A stretch of DNA of 64,000 nucleotides. Origin: Microtetraspora sp. NBRC 13810. Its GTDB lineage: Bacteria; Actinomycetota; Actinomycetes; Streptosporangiales; Streptosporangiaceae. The position numbers and the translations under genes are program-made. The notes below the pieces were generated by a model that searched no databases, was not told the DNA's origin, and worked only from the letters and a program-made list of their open reading frames with translations. Position 1 is the stretch's first letter, and each line of letters begins with the position of its first letter. The stretch lies in contig NZ_BSRQ01000008.1 of the NCBI RefSeq assembly GCF_030268685.1, positions 297,127-361,126 on the forward strand. Direction: 5' to 3'. Positions 25,061 to 33,156 of the stretch are shown in pieces.

Positions 25061-25906
25061 TCAGGTGACCCGCGCGGCCACCAGGGTCTCGAAGGTATAG
25101 GGCCGCAGGCCATCGGTACGGCCGGCGAAGTATCGCTGCTGGAGGTCTGCACGTGCGGGGTGGTCCACGACCTTCAGCCCGCACCGGCTGATCAGCCTCT
25201 CGATCTCGGATACCGGCCAGCCAGGCTGAAGAGGCTCGCCGGCAGAAGCCGCGATCGGCGTGTAGATACGGGCGAATTCCGTCCCCGCGTCGTCGAGCGC
25301 ACAGTCCTCGGCCCGGTAGGAGAACACCACCTCAGACCCGGGAGCAGCCGCCGCGATCGTGCGCAACGTCGACTCGATCGCCTGTGCCGTCAGATAGGGG
25401 GCGACGCCCGTCCAGCAGAACATCGCCGGCTGCGCCCAGTCGAACCCAGCCGGGCCCAGAACATCCTGAACCGGTCCGGCCTCGAAATCAACCGGCACGA
25501 ATACCTGCGAGTCGCTGAGCGGCAGGCCGAGCTCCCTGACCCGCTCGAGCTTCCAGGCCTGGGAGGCAGGGTGATCAACCTCGAACACCGTCAGCGAGCC
25601 GAGCAGATCCGGCCGCCGCCACGCAAACGAGTCAAGCCCCGCGCCAAGAATCACGTACTGCGTGAAGGCTCCAGCAGCCAGCCGGTCCTCGGCGTACCGG
25701 CTGCGGGTGCAGACAGCCGCACGGGACTCGCTGCGGACCGGGCCGGGGAACAGCGGATCGAACTGGTCTCGCAGCTGCTGCCATACCGGGCCGACAAGCA
25801 CCAGGGCCAGCACATCGTCCAGTACCCACGGCGACGCCGTCTCCAGGCGAAACAATCCACGCGACACGGCCGCAAACATCGCCGTCCTGCTCGGCGCGCT
25901 TTCCAT
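25061..25906 (-). CDS. class I SAM-dependent methyltransferase, leucine carboxyl methyltransferase family
   Basis: Methyltransferase of 281 aa of the Ppm1/LCMT-like family (PF04072), common in actinobacteria and often tied to secondary metabolism. Visible motifs are YVILGAGLDSFAWRRP near residue 85 (SAM-binding loop), FEVDHPASQAWK, and VPVDFEAG. The ATG at 25906 has GAGGAGGA upstream. The open frame continues upstream without a signal, so the longer version is not used. The target is unknown. It lies next to attachment site B. Confidence 0.82.
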   Translation of the reverse strand: MESAPSRTAMFAAVSRGLFRLETASPWVLDDVLALVLVGPVWQQLRDQFDPLFPGPVRSESRAAVCTRSRYAEDRLAAGAFTQYVILGAGLDSFAWRRPDLLGSLTVFEVDHPASQAWKLERVRELGLPLSDSQVFVPVDFEAGPVQDVLGPAGFDWAQPAMFCWTGVAPYLTAQAIESTLRTIAAAAPGSEVVFSYRAEDCALDDAGTEFARIYTPIAASAGEPLQPGWPVSEIERLISRCGLKVVDHPARADLQQRYFAGRTDGLRPYTFETLVAARVT

Positions 25907-26190
25907 GCATTCCTCCTCGCCGGCCAGCACCCAGCATGCTGCCACGCCCGGCCACTCCGCGCACTTCACAGGATGCGCCTGAAGCGCCCTGACGGCCATA
26001 GCCAGATCGCCTGGCAGCCGCGATCCGCTCGCCCTCCGAGGCTGGCGGGTCGCCTCTCCACGTGGGCACGGATTGGGCACAGACATCCGTACAGACTCGA
26101 CGCCAACCAGGTACAGCCAGACGCGACCATACGGCCCCCTGGTCACATCAGTGCAGGTCAGGTGCCCTTTGGCGCTGATGGAGGATGGTA

Positions 26191-26230
26191 GGGCGGCCGG
26201 GACTTGAACCCGGGACCTACGGATTATGAG
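26191..26230 (-). repeat. tRNA(CAU) 3'-half remnant, attachment site B
   Basis: Minus-strand 3' half of a tRNA gene: anticodon loop CTCATAA, TCCGTAGG, T-arm GGGTTCAAGTCCC and acceptor 3' strand. It has the same extent and orientation as the remnants at 16361 and 54748 but differs at several bases. It marks the left edge of the defence island. Confidence 0.7.
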
Positions 26231-26340
26231 AATCCTCGGTAAGTATCACCGGGTGTCATCGAGTGTTGTTTTGTATCGCCATGGTTGAGATTGTCCACGC
26301 CGATGTGTCGACCAGTGTTATCGCGTGCCGGGTTGTGGGG

Positions 26341-26450
26341 CGTACGCGCGAGCAACCACCGAGCAACCATGCGTTCTTGACCATCGGCATTATGCGTGAT
26401 TTGTCCTTATCTCGGTGCTGCTGCGTAGGGTCGATCCTGCAGGATAAGCT
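26341..26450. repeat. attachment-site arm repeat, copy at site B
   Basis: About 110 bases closely related to 54899-55010. It contains GAGCAACC at 26350-26357 and 26361-26368, 11 bases apart, then TTCTTGACCATCGGCATTATG. It lies the same distance from the tRNA remnant as the copy at site D. These are probably integrase or excisionase arm sites (inference). Confidence 0.55.
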
Positions 26451-26711
26451 CTTGCTTCACGGCAGATCGAACGCGTACGAGCAACAACCGAATACCACTC
26501 GCGAGTGATTGCACCCGCTGCTCGCGTCTCACCAGCCTGAGAGGCTCAAATACTTCAGTCGCCGCGTCCGATTTGCGGCTTTGCTGGACGTACCGGTCTT
26601 CAACTTGCCGGTTCAAGTGGTTGCTCAAGCAGATCTGAGCAACCACTCAGACGACAACGCTCATGATCGGCAAGCCTGTCAAGGGCTGCAGGTCAGCGCA
26701 AGGAACGAATA

Positions 26712-27200
26712 TTCGACCCCGCGCTGGTCGTCAGCCCGGCGGACTCGCACGATCCGGAGGATGTCACCCTGGGCGTGGACGAGCTGCTCGCGAAGGCCCC
26801 GGACACCGACGCGATCCTCTGCCTGAGCGCCCGGGTTGCGCTGACGCGATCCGGTCGCTGACCGGCCAGAACACCGGGTCGACGTCGATGCCCGGCTGAT
26901 CGCGCGCGAAAGCACCCTCGCGCGGGGCTCAACCGTCGCGCCGCCTCCGGCGATGACCCGCACCCACCGGGGCAGCACTCTGCCTACTTGATCGTGACTG
27001 CTCCTGGCCGCGCTGCACGAGGCCGGCCTGTCCGTCCCGGGCGACGTCTCCGTGGCTGGCTACGACAACACCAAGTTGGCCGCTCACCCCAACGTCTCGC
27101 TGGCCACCGTCAACCAGGACGGGGTCGCCAAGGGCCGCACGGCCGGGCTGCTGGAGGAGCGCATAGAGGGCTGCACGTTGGCCGGTCGAGTCGCTGATCG
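26712..27200 (+). pseudogene. LacI-family regulator remnant
   Basis: Two separated pieces of a LacI/PurR-type effector domain. The first reads FDPALVVSPADSHDPED and LLAKAPDTDAILCLS (26712-26840). The second reads LHEAGLSVPGDVSVAGYDN and VNQDGVAKGRTAGLLEERI (about 27003-27170). The DNA-binding N-terminus is absent, and unrelated sequence separates the pieces. The gene is dead and predates or was broken by island formation. Confidence 0.65.
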
Positions 27201-27228
27201 TGCGGATGGTGCGGCGTCGCAAGGACAC

Positions 27229-28971
27229 CTACGACCGTGCGATCTCGAAACGTCGCTGCCCAATGATGGCCTGTCGGACGCGCTCGCTGAAGTCGGCGCT
27301 GCGGGCAATGCGGTCGACGCCCCTGGCCTTATTTACCCGCAGCACCGACCGGAACTCCTTGTCCAGCGCGCCGACCATCTGCTCCATAAGCTCATCCGAC
27401 AGGTGAGCGAGGTCGATGTTGAGCAGGTCCCGCTCGTTCGGGTGGCGCAGGCGAGTGAGGGTGAAGGAGGACATGTACGCGAGATGGTAGATCCAGTTCT
27501 CGATCGTCTCGCCCAGCAGTGGGGTGTCCTTGCTGTAGGCGTGCAGGAACTTCCTGATGCGGCAGTGCACATCGAGGGTCAGACGGTAAATGTCCAGGTT
27601 GTGCGATGAGGAGAAGATTCTGCAGTAACGGCTGTCTTCCAGGAGTAAGGCTTCGGAATGCTGAAGTGCGGTGTGTGGCTCCTGGAGGCGGAACGCGGTG
27701 AACTCCCTGGCAAGTCGCGCCATGCTGACAACCTGGTCGATCGCGTAACCTTGGTTGCGATAATAGTTGGCGCGGCGCTCGTAATAATAGCCGCCCCGGT
27801 AGTTGAGGCTTTCCTCGATGTCCTTCTGGATCTGCTCGGTGGCACGCAGAGCGCCGGCGGGAAGAGCGGTCTGGCTGTTGGTGGCCCGGATGATGCGGTC
27901 ACGGGTGGTCCCTGCCTGAGGCGCCACCACGATTTTCACCAGCAGTGCCCGGTCCAGGTCCTTGCCGCCGTTCTCGAAATACTTGTAGATCTCGTGGCTC
28001 GTCTGCAGGCCATTGACTATTTGCGGATCCCTGATGACGATCTTCTTGCCTGAGATCTGGGCCGCTTCGGCGACTATGGTGACACCATTGTTGAACCACC
28101 AGAAGTCCTCACGGGTAGCCGATTTCAACGTCTCGCCTATCGCGGTGTTGACGGCGGTGCTGCCGGCGTAGTCGCGGACGTTGGACTCGAACAGTTCAAG
28201 TCGCAGCGCATTGTTGGACGACGTGATGAATTTGTAGTACTCGTCCAGTCGCGCCAGGCACGCATAGCCTTCGCCGATAGACGTGCTGATAGGGGTTTCC
28301 GAGAAGACCAGATGGGCCACCTCCTTCGCGCCTCGACCGGCGCGCTCGCGGAGGTCGGCTGCGGTGAGGTATTCGACCACGCACTCCGTCTGGCTGGTGA
28401 TCTGCTCCATCTCCCGTCGCAGCCGATCTCCCTTGGCCTTCACGTTGGGGTGCGGCCCGTCCGCCGCCCGGCATGCGTAGATGATGTGCACCTTCACCTG
28501 GGGGAAGGATGAGGCGGTCGACTCGAGAATATCCAGGAAACGTTGCGTCCGGTCCAGAAGCTTGGCGTTCGTGTGCTCGGCGAGCTCCTCTTCCGAGCGA
28601 TCCATCGACAGCAACTGCGGGAGATGGTAATGGAGCTTCTCAAGTACGGACTCCTGATATCCGGTCGAGGTTTTGGCCTGGAGGATGACCAGATCTATCG
28701 TACGGGTCCGCGAGCCGAGGTAATGTTTGACGTCGGCGGTGATGTGCCGGCCGTCGATGAAGGACCAGATGCCGTCGATGCCGCAGTCGTGCGCGCCGTC
28801 AACGATTCCGTCGATGATTTCGTCAAGGTCGAGATCCCAATCCCAGAGGGCCTTGGCGGCGGCGAAGAAGTTGAAGAACTCTTCCGGCTTCGCGTCGGGA
28901 GCCAGGGTTTTCCGCTGATCTTCTAGAATTCGATCTAGCAGTCGCTGGTCGTTGCTGAGAACGGCGGCCAT
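27229..28971 (-). CDS. AIPR family abortive phage-resistance protein
   Basis: Protein of 580 aa of the AIPR family (PF10592), linked to abortive infection. The family core is visible as FWWFNNGVTIVAEA and DPQIVNGLQTSHEIYK near residues 280-320. An N-terminal region with GIDGIW and DLVILQAK resembles a PD-(D/E)xK nuclease core, where Q replaces the usual E. The ATG at 28971 has GGGAGGA upstream. In-frame ATG codons up to 29070 lack this. It may act with the two genes at 29277-30514 on the same strand. The trigger and target are unknown. Confidence 0.8.
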   Translation of the reverse strand: MAAVLSNDQRLLDRILEDQRKTLAPDAKPEEFFNFFAAAKALWDWDLDLDEIIDGIVDGAHDCGIDGIWSFIDGRHITADVKHYLGSRTRTIDLVILQAKTSTGYQESVLEKLHYHLPQLLSMDRSEEELAEHTNAKLLDRTQRFLDILESTASSFPQVKVHIIYACRAADGPHPNVKAKGDRLRREMEQITSQTECVVEYLTAADLRERAGRGAKEVAHLVFSETPISTSIGEGYACLARLDEYYKFITSSNNALRLELFESNVRDYAGSTAVNTAIGETLKSATREDFWWFNNGVTIVAEAAQISGKKIVIRDPQIVNGLQTSHEIYKYFENGGKDLDRALLVKIVVAPQAGTTRDRIIRATNSQTALPAGALRATEQIQKDIEESLNYRGGYYYERRANYYRNQGYAIDQVVSMARLAREFTAFRLQEPHTALQHSEALLLEDSRYCRIFSSSHNLDIYRLTLDVHCRIRKFLHAYSKDTPLLGETIENWIYHLAYMSSFTLTRLRHPNERDLLNIDLAHLSDELMEQMVGALDKEFRSVLRVNKARGVDRIARSADFSERVRQAIIGQRRFEIARS

Positions 28972-29276
28972 AAGAGTCCTCCCGATCGCGGACCGCCACA
29001 TTGTCTCAGCCAGATTGGCCTTCAACAAGCCAGTGTTATAGAAAACGATGATATGACCATATAAGCGCATTGTGGTGGGCTAAAATACCTCATTTCGGCA
29101 CCGTCCTCCATATGGCGCACGCGCGAGGGGAACACTCCGTACGACGACGGCCGTCCTCGGGACGCGGGCACAAACCCGCGCAACTACGCGACCGCATGAT
29201 CGCTATCCCGGCCGGACCTCGTCGCCGACTCTCGGCTCGCCGAAATTCTGCGGCACCAGGCGGATGCCGAACAGGC

Positions 29277-29960
29277 TCAGATTGAGAAGGTTGGATCCGC
29301 TCGGCTCAGATACACCTTGAATGCCTCGCGAATCTTCGAGCGTAGGCCATCGACCTGGGTGTTTCCGGGAAGAACGTCGTGCTCCCAGTCTCTCTTCTTG
29401 TGACTGAGATATCTCTTTATAGTCGTTGACGAGCCGTTAGAGACGAAAGTTGGTCGGACCTTCTCCCCTAGATCCGCTCCTAGCCCTTGAAAGCTACGAG
29501 CAAGATCAAGTTTGAGTGAGGAGGTGTAAAACTTGCATTCGATCGCTAGCACGCACCCCTTCGTTTTGGGTGCGACACCGGCAGAGCGACTCAGTTCCGC
29601 CTCGTCAGTGGTGAGAACCAGAACATCGCACTCGTGGAGCACTCCAGAGGCGCCCTGGACCTGGACTCCCACGTGTGCCTCCAGCGGTCGGGCGGTTCCG
29701 AACTGGATCACTGCATGCGTGTATGGATGGGCTCTCGAATAGATGCGCCCCGGGGTGGTTCGGAAGACGAGCCGGGAGGTCTTATTTCCGTGGACGTCTT
29801 CGTAGTGAACCTGGGCTCCTCTCGCGAGCGCTTCAGTAACGACCAAGGCGAAGATGTACCCCTCGTAGACGTCATTCGGGTCTGATGAGGACCGGTAGGA
29901 CGTTGTCACACCGTGCAGATGCGACCGGAGCTCCCGCAGCAGATCGTCAGCAGATGTCAT
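29277..29960 (-). CDS. PD-(D/E)xK nuclease-like protein of unknown family
   Basis: Protein of 227 aa. The region HECDVLVL followed by VLAIECKFYTSSLKLDLARSFQGL near residues 110-160 has the D...(E)xK pattern of restriction-endonuclease folds, followed by the typical helix. The ATG at 29960 overlaps the stop of the gene before it (ATGA), so the two are coupled. No family name can be given with confidence. The location between AIPR and DISARM suggests defence. Confidence 0.6.
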   Translation of the reverse strand: MTSADDLLRELRSHLHGVTTSYRSSSDPNDVYEGYIFALVVTEALARGAQVHYEDVHGNKTSRLVFRTTPGRIYSRAHPYTHAVIQFGTARPLEAHVGVQVQGASGVLHECDVLVLTTDEAELSRSAGVAPKTKGCVLAIECKFYTSSLKLDLARSFQGLGADLGEKVRPTFVSNGSSTTIKRYLSHKKRDWEHDVLPGNTQVDGLRSKIREAFKVYLSRADPTFSI

Positions 29961-30514
29961 GACTCCCGAACCTTGGCTTCAATGGCCGTCAACAGAGCGA
30001 GCAGAGTGTCTTCGGAGACCAAGCTGTCAGAGGACTGCGGAAGGATAGTGATCTCGGTTGAGGATCGGCTCGTACCTTCATCGCGAAGGAACTGGATGCC
30101 TTCCACCCGTGGTGCGCCTGCCTGATGGAGAGACAGGAGCTTGACCTGTTCCTGTTGGACGCGTGGAAGGTCAATGAGCAGACGACGTAGGGCGGCTATC
30201 AGCAGTTGGACTCGTTCAGCGGTTGTGTACGGGCGGGTTGCAATGTGGATCCTCGCACCGTCTGGCTCGCGGTGGGGCGGGATCGCCAGTCGTTCGTAGA
30301 CGACTTCATCTTCGATGAAGATCGTCTGTTCGTCGCCGTATCTGCCGCGAGACCGCGCCCGCTGTGCCTTCAGGCGAACCTCCTCGGAGTTCCCCTCAGC
30401 GATGGCGTCGTCGACCTGCTGGAGAACCCAACTGAGTCCTGCTTCCGCCATCAATGTACGGAGTTGCTGTTCAAGTTCGTCTGGAGTCACGTGTGATCCC
30501 ATTCTGTCCAACAT
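29957..30514 (-). CDS. hypothetical protein coupled to the nuclease-like gene
   Basis: Protein of 185 aa, mostly helical by composition (LRTLMAEAGLSWVLQQVDDAIAEGN near the start, LLIAALRRLLIDL in the middle). No motif is recognised. The start may be the ATG at 30514 or the ATG at 30502, and neither has a strong ribosome-binding site. It is the first gene of the pair 30514-29277. It could be a partner, inhibitor or sensor for the nuclease-like protein. Confidence 0.5.
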   Translation of the reverse strand: MLDRMGSHVTPDELEQQLRTLMAEAGLSWVLQQVDDAIAEGNSEEVRLKAQRARSRGRYGDEQTIFIEDEVVYERLAIPPHREPDGARIHIATRPYTTAERVQLLIAALRRLLIDLPRVQQEQVKLLSLHQAGAPRVEGIQFLRDEGTSRSSTEITILPQSSDSLVSEDTLLALLTAIEAKVRES

Positions 30515-31250
30515 GGCGATCTTGAGATGAATGCCACCGACCCTTGCCGATGTGCTGGGAGCCTGTGGATGCGGAGTTGGGCTTGATCCAGTATGACGGG
30601 CATTTGAGGTCGTGAGTTCGTCCAGAGAGGGTGCCCATGCTCGGAGAGCGAGGGGAGGAGAAGCCGCGTCCTCGTCGCTCGTCTACGCCGAAGCTCAAAC
30701 CGAGATACCGAGCTGCGCTGGCGCGGTGACTGCTCGGTCGTCGACACCAAAGACTTCGATTTAACCCTGTCCCGCTCGAAATCACGGTTTCGCGCTGTGA
30801 ACTGGGGTTTCGTTGCGCGCTCAGAGCGGCGGCTGAGACCATCTTAAGGTGTTGTTATCGCTGGTCTACAGGTTGGTGAGGGGCTTATTCGGCCTGATGG
30901 TGCTGGTCCGCGCTGATCTGCCAAGGACGTTGAGCTGCCGGTGCTCCGTCACGAGAACCGTCCCTGAAGAAGCGGGGCCGGTCAACCGTCTGTGTTGTTC
31001 GTTCTCCCTTGAGGTTTGGCCTTCCCCTCGACCCTGTTGGTTAACTCGTCTCAGGCGGCGAGAGTGAGTTCTGTCAGTTCGAGGCGGGCGAGGTGGCTGG
31101 TGCGGATCCGGTCGAGCGGGTGGCCGTTCCACCAGGCGGAGCGAGGCCCCGAGCTGACAGCCAGACGAGCTGTCACGAAAGCGGCTTCGGGCCCAAACCG
31201 TGGCCAGGGTCTTGAGCTACGCAAGCACCCGTTCCGTGGAGTCCTTTGAA
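30515..31250. other. gene-poor stretch with transposase remnant
   Basis: About 735 bases without an intact gene. On the minus strand 31051-31200 encodes the C-terminal end of a transposase-like protein (GFGPEAAFVTARLAV, WWNGHPLDRIRTSHL, ending LTLAA and TGA at 31051). The rest shows no gene. Confidence 0.5.
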
Positions 31251-31988
31251 TTAGAAGAGTGGCATCTGTTCAGGGTTAGCCTGTTCCGCGCCCTGTTGGT
31301 GTCCTCGAAGGACGGGGATCGACTCTTCCCCGCCATTCCCGCCTGTCGACCCCTGTGACTGACCACCTCCGACAACGGGCGCGGGGGCGGAGCCGGGAGG
31401 AGGTCCCGGAAAGACGAAGTGCGGAGTCCCCGGCATGGCGAGCAGATCGGCGACGGTTGGCTCCCTCATAGGCCGCCCAAGTTGGCAGAGCCTCCGCATG
31501 TGGTCCCTCGCGGTTTCGGTATCGATGAGGCCACTTTGGATCGCAAGGCGCACCACGTCGATGGTTTCGTACGTCGTGATGCCCTCCGCACGGCCGAACC
31601 GGACGGCCTTGCGGTCGTCGGAAATCCACGCGGAGCCTTGGAACTGCGGCCAGTGGAGGATGACATAGCAGCTCTGCGCCTCACCAAGGTGCTGCGTGTA
31701 GCGGCCTCGCAGTCTCGGCCCGGCAAAGGCACGCCGGCGCAGCGCCTCGACGCCGGCGATGTCGGCCTCCCGCGTGATCAGGATGGGCGAACCGAGCCAC
31801 GGGTCCGCGCCGAGAAGGTCGGCGAGCGCGTCAAGGGGTTGACCGCACCTGACCCCATTACCGATCTCGAAGGCAACGGCTTCGGTCCATCGCCCATGTC
31901 CGCTGAGCATCTGCTTGAGGAGCGCGACCTCACCCAGATACGCGAAGTTGCTCAGCACGGTCGTGTCGGGGAAGAAGAAGGGGGGCAT
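31251..31988 (-). CDS. PIN-domain-like protein
   Basis: Protein of 245 aa. The N-terminus FPDTTVLSNFAYL gives the first acidic residue of a PIN nuclease. VAFEIGNGV supplies the second, the LGEAQS segment the third, and AWISDDRKAVRFG the last acidic pair. The C-terminal 60 residues are Pro/Gly-rich. It follows the HTH-ImmA/IrrE gene by about 11 bases and is probably co-transcribed. A toxin-like RNase controlled by that protein, or an accessory of DISARM, is an inference. Confidence 0.68.
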   Translation of the reverse strand: MPPFFFPDTTVLSNFAYLGEVALLKQMLSGHGRWTEAVAFEIGNGVRCGQPLDALADLLGADPWLGSPILITREADIAGVEALRRRAFAGPRLRGRYTQHLGEAQSCYVILHWPQFQGSAWISDDRKAVRFGRAEGITTYETIDVVRLAIQSGLIDTETARDHMRRLCQLGRPMREPTVADLLAMPGTPHFVFPGPPPGSAPAPVVGGGQSQGSTGGNGGEESIPVLRGHQQGAEQANPEQMPLF

Positions 31989-32002
31989 CACGTGTCCGTC
32001 GC

Positions 32003-33073
32003 TCAGTATCCGGGTTCCAGGCGGCGTTCAAGCTCACCGACATCCTCATCAAGGAGGCTGGCGAGGGGTTGCAAGGTGGAACGGCCGGCCTCGTAGACGG
32101 CCATCGTGTCGCGGACCAGCAAGCGCGGCGGTCTGGGCCGCTGAGCCTCGATGACCATCGCCTCGTAGGTTTCGGTCTTGCCGGTTCGCTCGGCCGCTCG
32201 GAGCGCGCTCAGTTCGCTGAACCGGTCACATCGGCCGGAGTCGATCAAGTGGAGCTCCTTGAGCCGGATGGCCAGAGCCTTCGGGCTCACCCAGAGCTCC
32301 GTGACCAGCTCCGCGAAGCCCTGATCGGTGAGCCCCGTGCTGCCCACACGCGTACGGAGGAGGTCTTCCGGCATGAGGAAGACGGCGGCGAAAGCATTTG
32401 CCCGTTGCTCGCTCTCGCTGCGCCACTGCCGCCCTTGGAGGAAGATGTTCTTGTCCAGGCTGATCTCCTGGTCGTCGCCAGCCAGAAGGTGTCCGAGCTC
32501 GTGAGCGAGAGTGAAGCGCTGCCGGCACGGGTTGGACGACGTCCCCAGGATGATGATCTTTGCGTCGTCTGCGGAGGCCGCCATGCCGTCGAAGTCGCCG
32601 CCGAGGTCGACCAAGGCGATGTCCACGCTGAAGCTCTCCTCGACAGCGGCGACGAGATCAGGGTCAGCTACGAGGACCTGTCGAGCGCGCTGCGCCGCCG
32701 CCCGTCCCCATTGACGCCATCCGCTGAGGTCGACGGGCATGTCGAGCCGTCGCCACCGTAGGCCGTAGCCGATCTCCGCGATGCTCTGGCGATGAGCGGT
32801 GTAACGGAGCGCAGCGGTCAGCGCGGTTCTGGCATCCCCGCGCTCGGCACGCGCCGAGCTATCGAGTCTGGGCCGAACTCCGGTAATGAGGTAGTCAAGG
32901 TTCTCCTCCCTAGCATCCGCGATCTTGGCGAGGTCCAGGGAGGAAAAGGGCCGTTGCCCGGACAGAGCCGCCGCCAGAGCGGCACTATCGAGGTCCGCCT
33001 GCGCGGCGAAGGCTTCCTCGCTCAGTTGGGAGGCGCTGATGAGCTCCCTGACGCGGTCGGCGATGTTGGACAC
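32003..33073 (-). CDS. XRE HTH-ImmA/IrrE metallopeptidase
   Basis: Regulator of 356 aa that joins an N-terminal helix-turn-helix (VRELISASQLSEEAFAAQA...) to a zinc peptidase domain with FTLAHELGHLLAGDD (HExxH) near residue 185. The family cleaves or de-represses partner regulators after DNA damage or phage attack. The GTG at 33073 has GGGAGAGG upstream. It diverges from drmD, 83 bases apart, so it may control the DISARM operon (inference). The PIN gene follows on the same strand. Confidence 0.8.
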   Translation of the reverse strand: MSNIADRVRELISASQLSEEAFAAQADLDSAALAAALSGQRPFSSLDLAKIADAREENLDYLITGVRPRLDSSARAERGDARTALTAALRYTAHRQSIAEIGYGLRWRRLDMPVDLSGWRQWGRAAAQRARQVLVADPDLVAAVEESFSVDIALVDLGGDFDGMAASADDAKIIILGTSSNPCRQRFTLAHELGHLLAGDDQEISLDKNIFLQGRQWRSESEQRANAFAAVFLMPEDLLRTRVGSTGLTDQGFAELVTELWVSPKALAIRLKELHLIDSGRCDRFSELSALRAAERTGKTETYEAMVIEAQRPRPPRLLVRDTMAVYEAGRSTLQPLASLLDEDVGELERRLEPGY

Positions 33074-33156
33074 GGGAAAAGCCTCTCCCGCGCACTGTCG
33101 TTGACGCAAGAGATCCGCTTATATGGCTGTGCCAGGGGAGTCAGGGAGATCAAAGG

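Noticed and set aside
25061-26146. Longer version of the methyltransferase starting at 26146
   Set aside because: The extension has no family similarity and crosses toward attachment site B. The ATG at 25906 has a strong ribosome-binding site.
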